Source: an uncultured Collinsella sp. (GTDB lineage: Bacteria; Actinomycetota; Coriobacteriia; Coriobacteriales; Coriobacteriaceae). From it: a stretch of DNA of 64,000 nt. The translations under genes were made by a program, and so were the position numbers. The notes beneath the pieces are model-generated. The model was given only the letters and a program-made list of their open reading frames with translations. It was not told the DNA's origin and ran no database searches. This document shows positions 62,678 to 64,000 of the stretch, piece by piece (position 1 is the first letter of the stretch; every line of letters begins with the position of its first letter). The stretch spans positions 1 through 64,000 of the forward strand of contig CANNOC010000013.1 in NCBI GenBank assembly GCA_947507155.1, read 5' to 3'.

Positions 62678-64000
62678 TTAGTCCTCCATGCCGAGGTCGA
62701 TCGTCGTGCCTTCGAACACTTTGTTGACGGTGCGGACGGCGCACATCTTGCCACACATGGTGCAGGTGCCCTCGGTGGCGGCGGGGGATTCCTCGTAGCG
62801 CTTCTTGCCCGTAACCGGGTCGAGCGCGCACTTCCACATGGCGTCCCAGTCGAGCTTGCGGCGTGCCTGGCCCATCTTGTCGTCCATGTCGCGGGCGTGC
62901 GGCACCTTCTTGGCGATGTCGGCGGCGTGTGCGGCAATCTTGGTGGCCATGAGGCCGTCGAGCACATCCTGGGCGTTAGGCAGGCATAGGTGCTCGGCCG
63001 GCGTCACGTAGCACAGGAAGTCGGCGCCGGAGCTGGCGGAGATAGCGCCGCCGATGGCTGCGGTGATGTGGTCGTAGCCCACGCCGATATCGGTCACCAG
63101 CGGCCCGAGCACATAGAACGGGGCGTTGTGGCACAGGCGCTTCTGCAGTTTCATGTTGGCGGCGATCTCGTCGAGCGCCATGTGACCCGGGCCCTCGACC
63201 ATGACCTGGACGCCGGCGGCCCAGGCGCGCTTGCACAACTTGCCGAGCTCAATCATCTCGGCGGTCTCGGTGGCGTCGTTGGAGTCGTAGAGGCAGCCCG
63301 GGCGGCAGGAGTCGCCGAGCGAAATCGTCACGTCGTACTCATGGCAGATTTCGAGCAGCTCGTCGTAGAACTCATAGAAGGGGTTCTCGTTGCCGGTGAC
63401 CTCCATCCAGCCAAACAGCAGCGAGCCGCCGCGGCTCACGATGTTCATGAGACGGCCGGTCTCCTTAAAGGTCTTGGTGACCGACTTGTTAATGCCGCAG
63501 TGGATGGTCATAAAGTCCACGCCGTCCTCGGCGTGCGCGCGCACGACTTCGAACAGGTCGTCCTTGGTGAGCTTGACCAGCGGCTTTTCCATGTAGCCGA
63601 TGGCGTCGTACATGGGGACGGTGCCTACCATGAGCGGCGTCTCGTCGATGAGCTGCTGGCGGAACTGGCGCGTCTTGCCCGAGTTGGAGAGGTCCATGAT
63701 GGCGTCGGCGCCAAAGTCCTCAGCGATCTTGACCTTCTTCCATTCCTCGGCGGCATCGGCCTTGTCGCCCGAGATGCCCAGGTTGACGTTGACCTTGGTG
63801 GACAGGCCCTCGCCGACGCCAAAGGCGCGCATGCCCTTTTTGATGTGCACGATGTTGGCGGGAATGGCGATGCGGCCGTCTGCCACGCGCTCACGGATGT
63901 ACTCGGGGTCGCGATGCTCGCGCTCGGCGACCTCCTTCATCTGCGGTGTGATCTGTCCGGCGCGGGCAAAGTCGATTTGCGTGACGAGCTTGGGCTCTGT
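62678..64000 (-). CDS. thiC: phosphomethylpyrimidine synthase (5' end beyond window)
   Basis: A radical-SAM ThiC that converts aminoimidazole ribotide to HMP-P; about 440 residues are visible. The open frame continues to position 64000 with KLVTQIDFARAGQITPQM, the usual N-terminal region, so only a few residues are missing. The C-terminal cluster motif CTMCGKMC near the end binds the 4Fe-4S cluster. The CX2CX3C spacing matches the shorter ThiC clade. A TPP riboswitch, if present, would be right of the window. Confidence 0.95.
   Translation of the reverse strand, partial: TEPKLVTQIDFARAGQITPQMKEVAEREHRDPEYIRERVADGRIAIPANIVHIKKGMRAFGVGEGLSTKVNVNLGISGDKADAAEEWKKVKIAEDFGADAIMDLSNSGKTRQFRQQLIDETPLMVGTVPMYDAIGYMEKPLVKLTKDDLFEVVRAHAEDGVDFMTIHCGINKSVTKTFKETGRLMNIVSRGGSLLFGWMEVTGNENPFYEFYDELLEICHEYDVTISLGDSCRPGCLYDSNDATETAEMIELGKLCKRAWAAGVQVMVEGPGHMALDEIAANMKLQKRLCHNAPFYVLGPLVTDIGVGYDHITAAIGGAISASSGADFLCYVTPAEHLCLPNAQDVLDGLMATKIAAHAADIAKKVPHARDMDDKMGQARRKLDWDAMWKCALDPVTGKKRYEESPAATEGTCTMCGKMCAVRTVNKVFEGTTIDLGMED

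Overview
The window looks like a contiguous piece of a Gram-positive, moderately high-GC actinobacterial chromosome, most likely a gut Coriobacteriia member close to Collinsella (inference). The reasons are a dcw cluster with sepF, yggT and divIVA but no ftsA, an arginine-deiminase operon, an acetate kinase/phosphotransacetylase pair for anaerobic energy metabolism, strong Shine-Dalgarno sites and C/G-ending codons in most genes. No rRNA, tRNA or CRISPR array was recognised.

Layout. 1-8 kb is accessory-looking: a possible insertion-sequence end at the left edge, a MerR regulator divergent from a type-B carboxylesterase and two paralogous MFS transporters, then a HIT hydrolase, a LysR regulator and a third MFS protein. 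The accessory genes have relaxed, AT-richer codon use. 8-12 kb carries two tandem acetate kinases and a convergent pta. 12-14.4 kb holds an overlapping glf/glycosyltransferase pair. 14.4-21.2 kb, mostly on the minus strand, has a DmpA-type peptidase, a DJ-1/Maf overlapping pair, a TrmA/RlmD-type RNA methyltransferase and a polyphosphate kinase with an unusual tail. 21.7-25.7 kb is an arginine-deiminase operon (arcA, arcB, YfcC-type carrier). 26.3-31.2 kb carries a DUF1846 protein, a small winged-helix protein, pyrG and a Xer recombinase.

31.6-55.3 kb is the division and cell-wall region: mraZ-rsmH-ftsL-like-ftsI-murF-mraY-murD-ftsW-murG-murC-murB-ftsQ-ftsZ-pgeF, then an embedded pstSCAB-phoU phosphate operon, then yggS-sepF-yggT-divIVA. 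55.4-64 kb has a nitroreductase, a pit/DUF47 phosphate uptake pair, a BI-1 family membrane protein, a PARG-like protein with an altered signature, an SGNH hydrolase and thiD/thiC (thiC runs off the right edge).

Three themes stand out. First, phosphate: ppk, pst-phoU and pit-DUF47 lie within 40 kb. Second, long perfect inverted repeats (18-29 bp stems, mostly without a U-tract) sit just after stop codons. Two of them, at 14.4-14.8 kb, share a conserved core with paired compensatory substitutions and flank a glycosyltransferase remnant, so they are good candidates for an undescribed structured element. Third, the mraZ leader is dense with possible operators, and one 14-bp motif recurs exactly upstream of ftsZ. 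All calls were made by eye; no database search was run.
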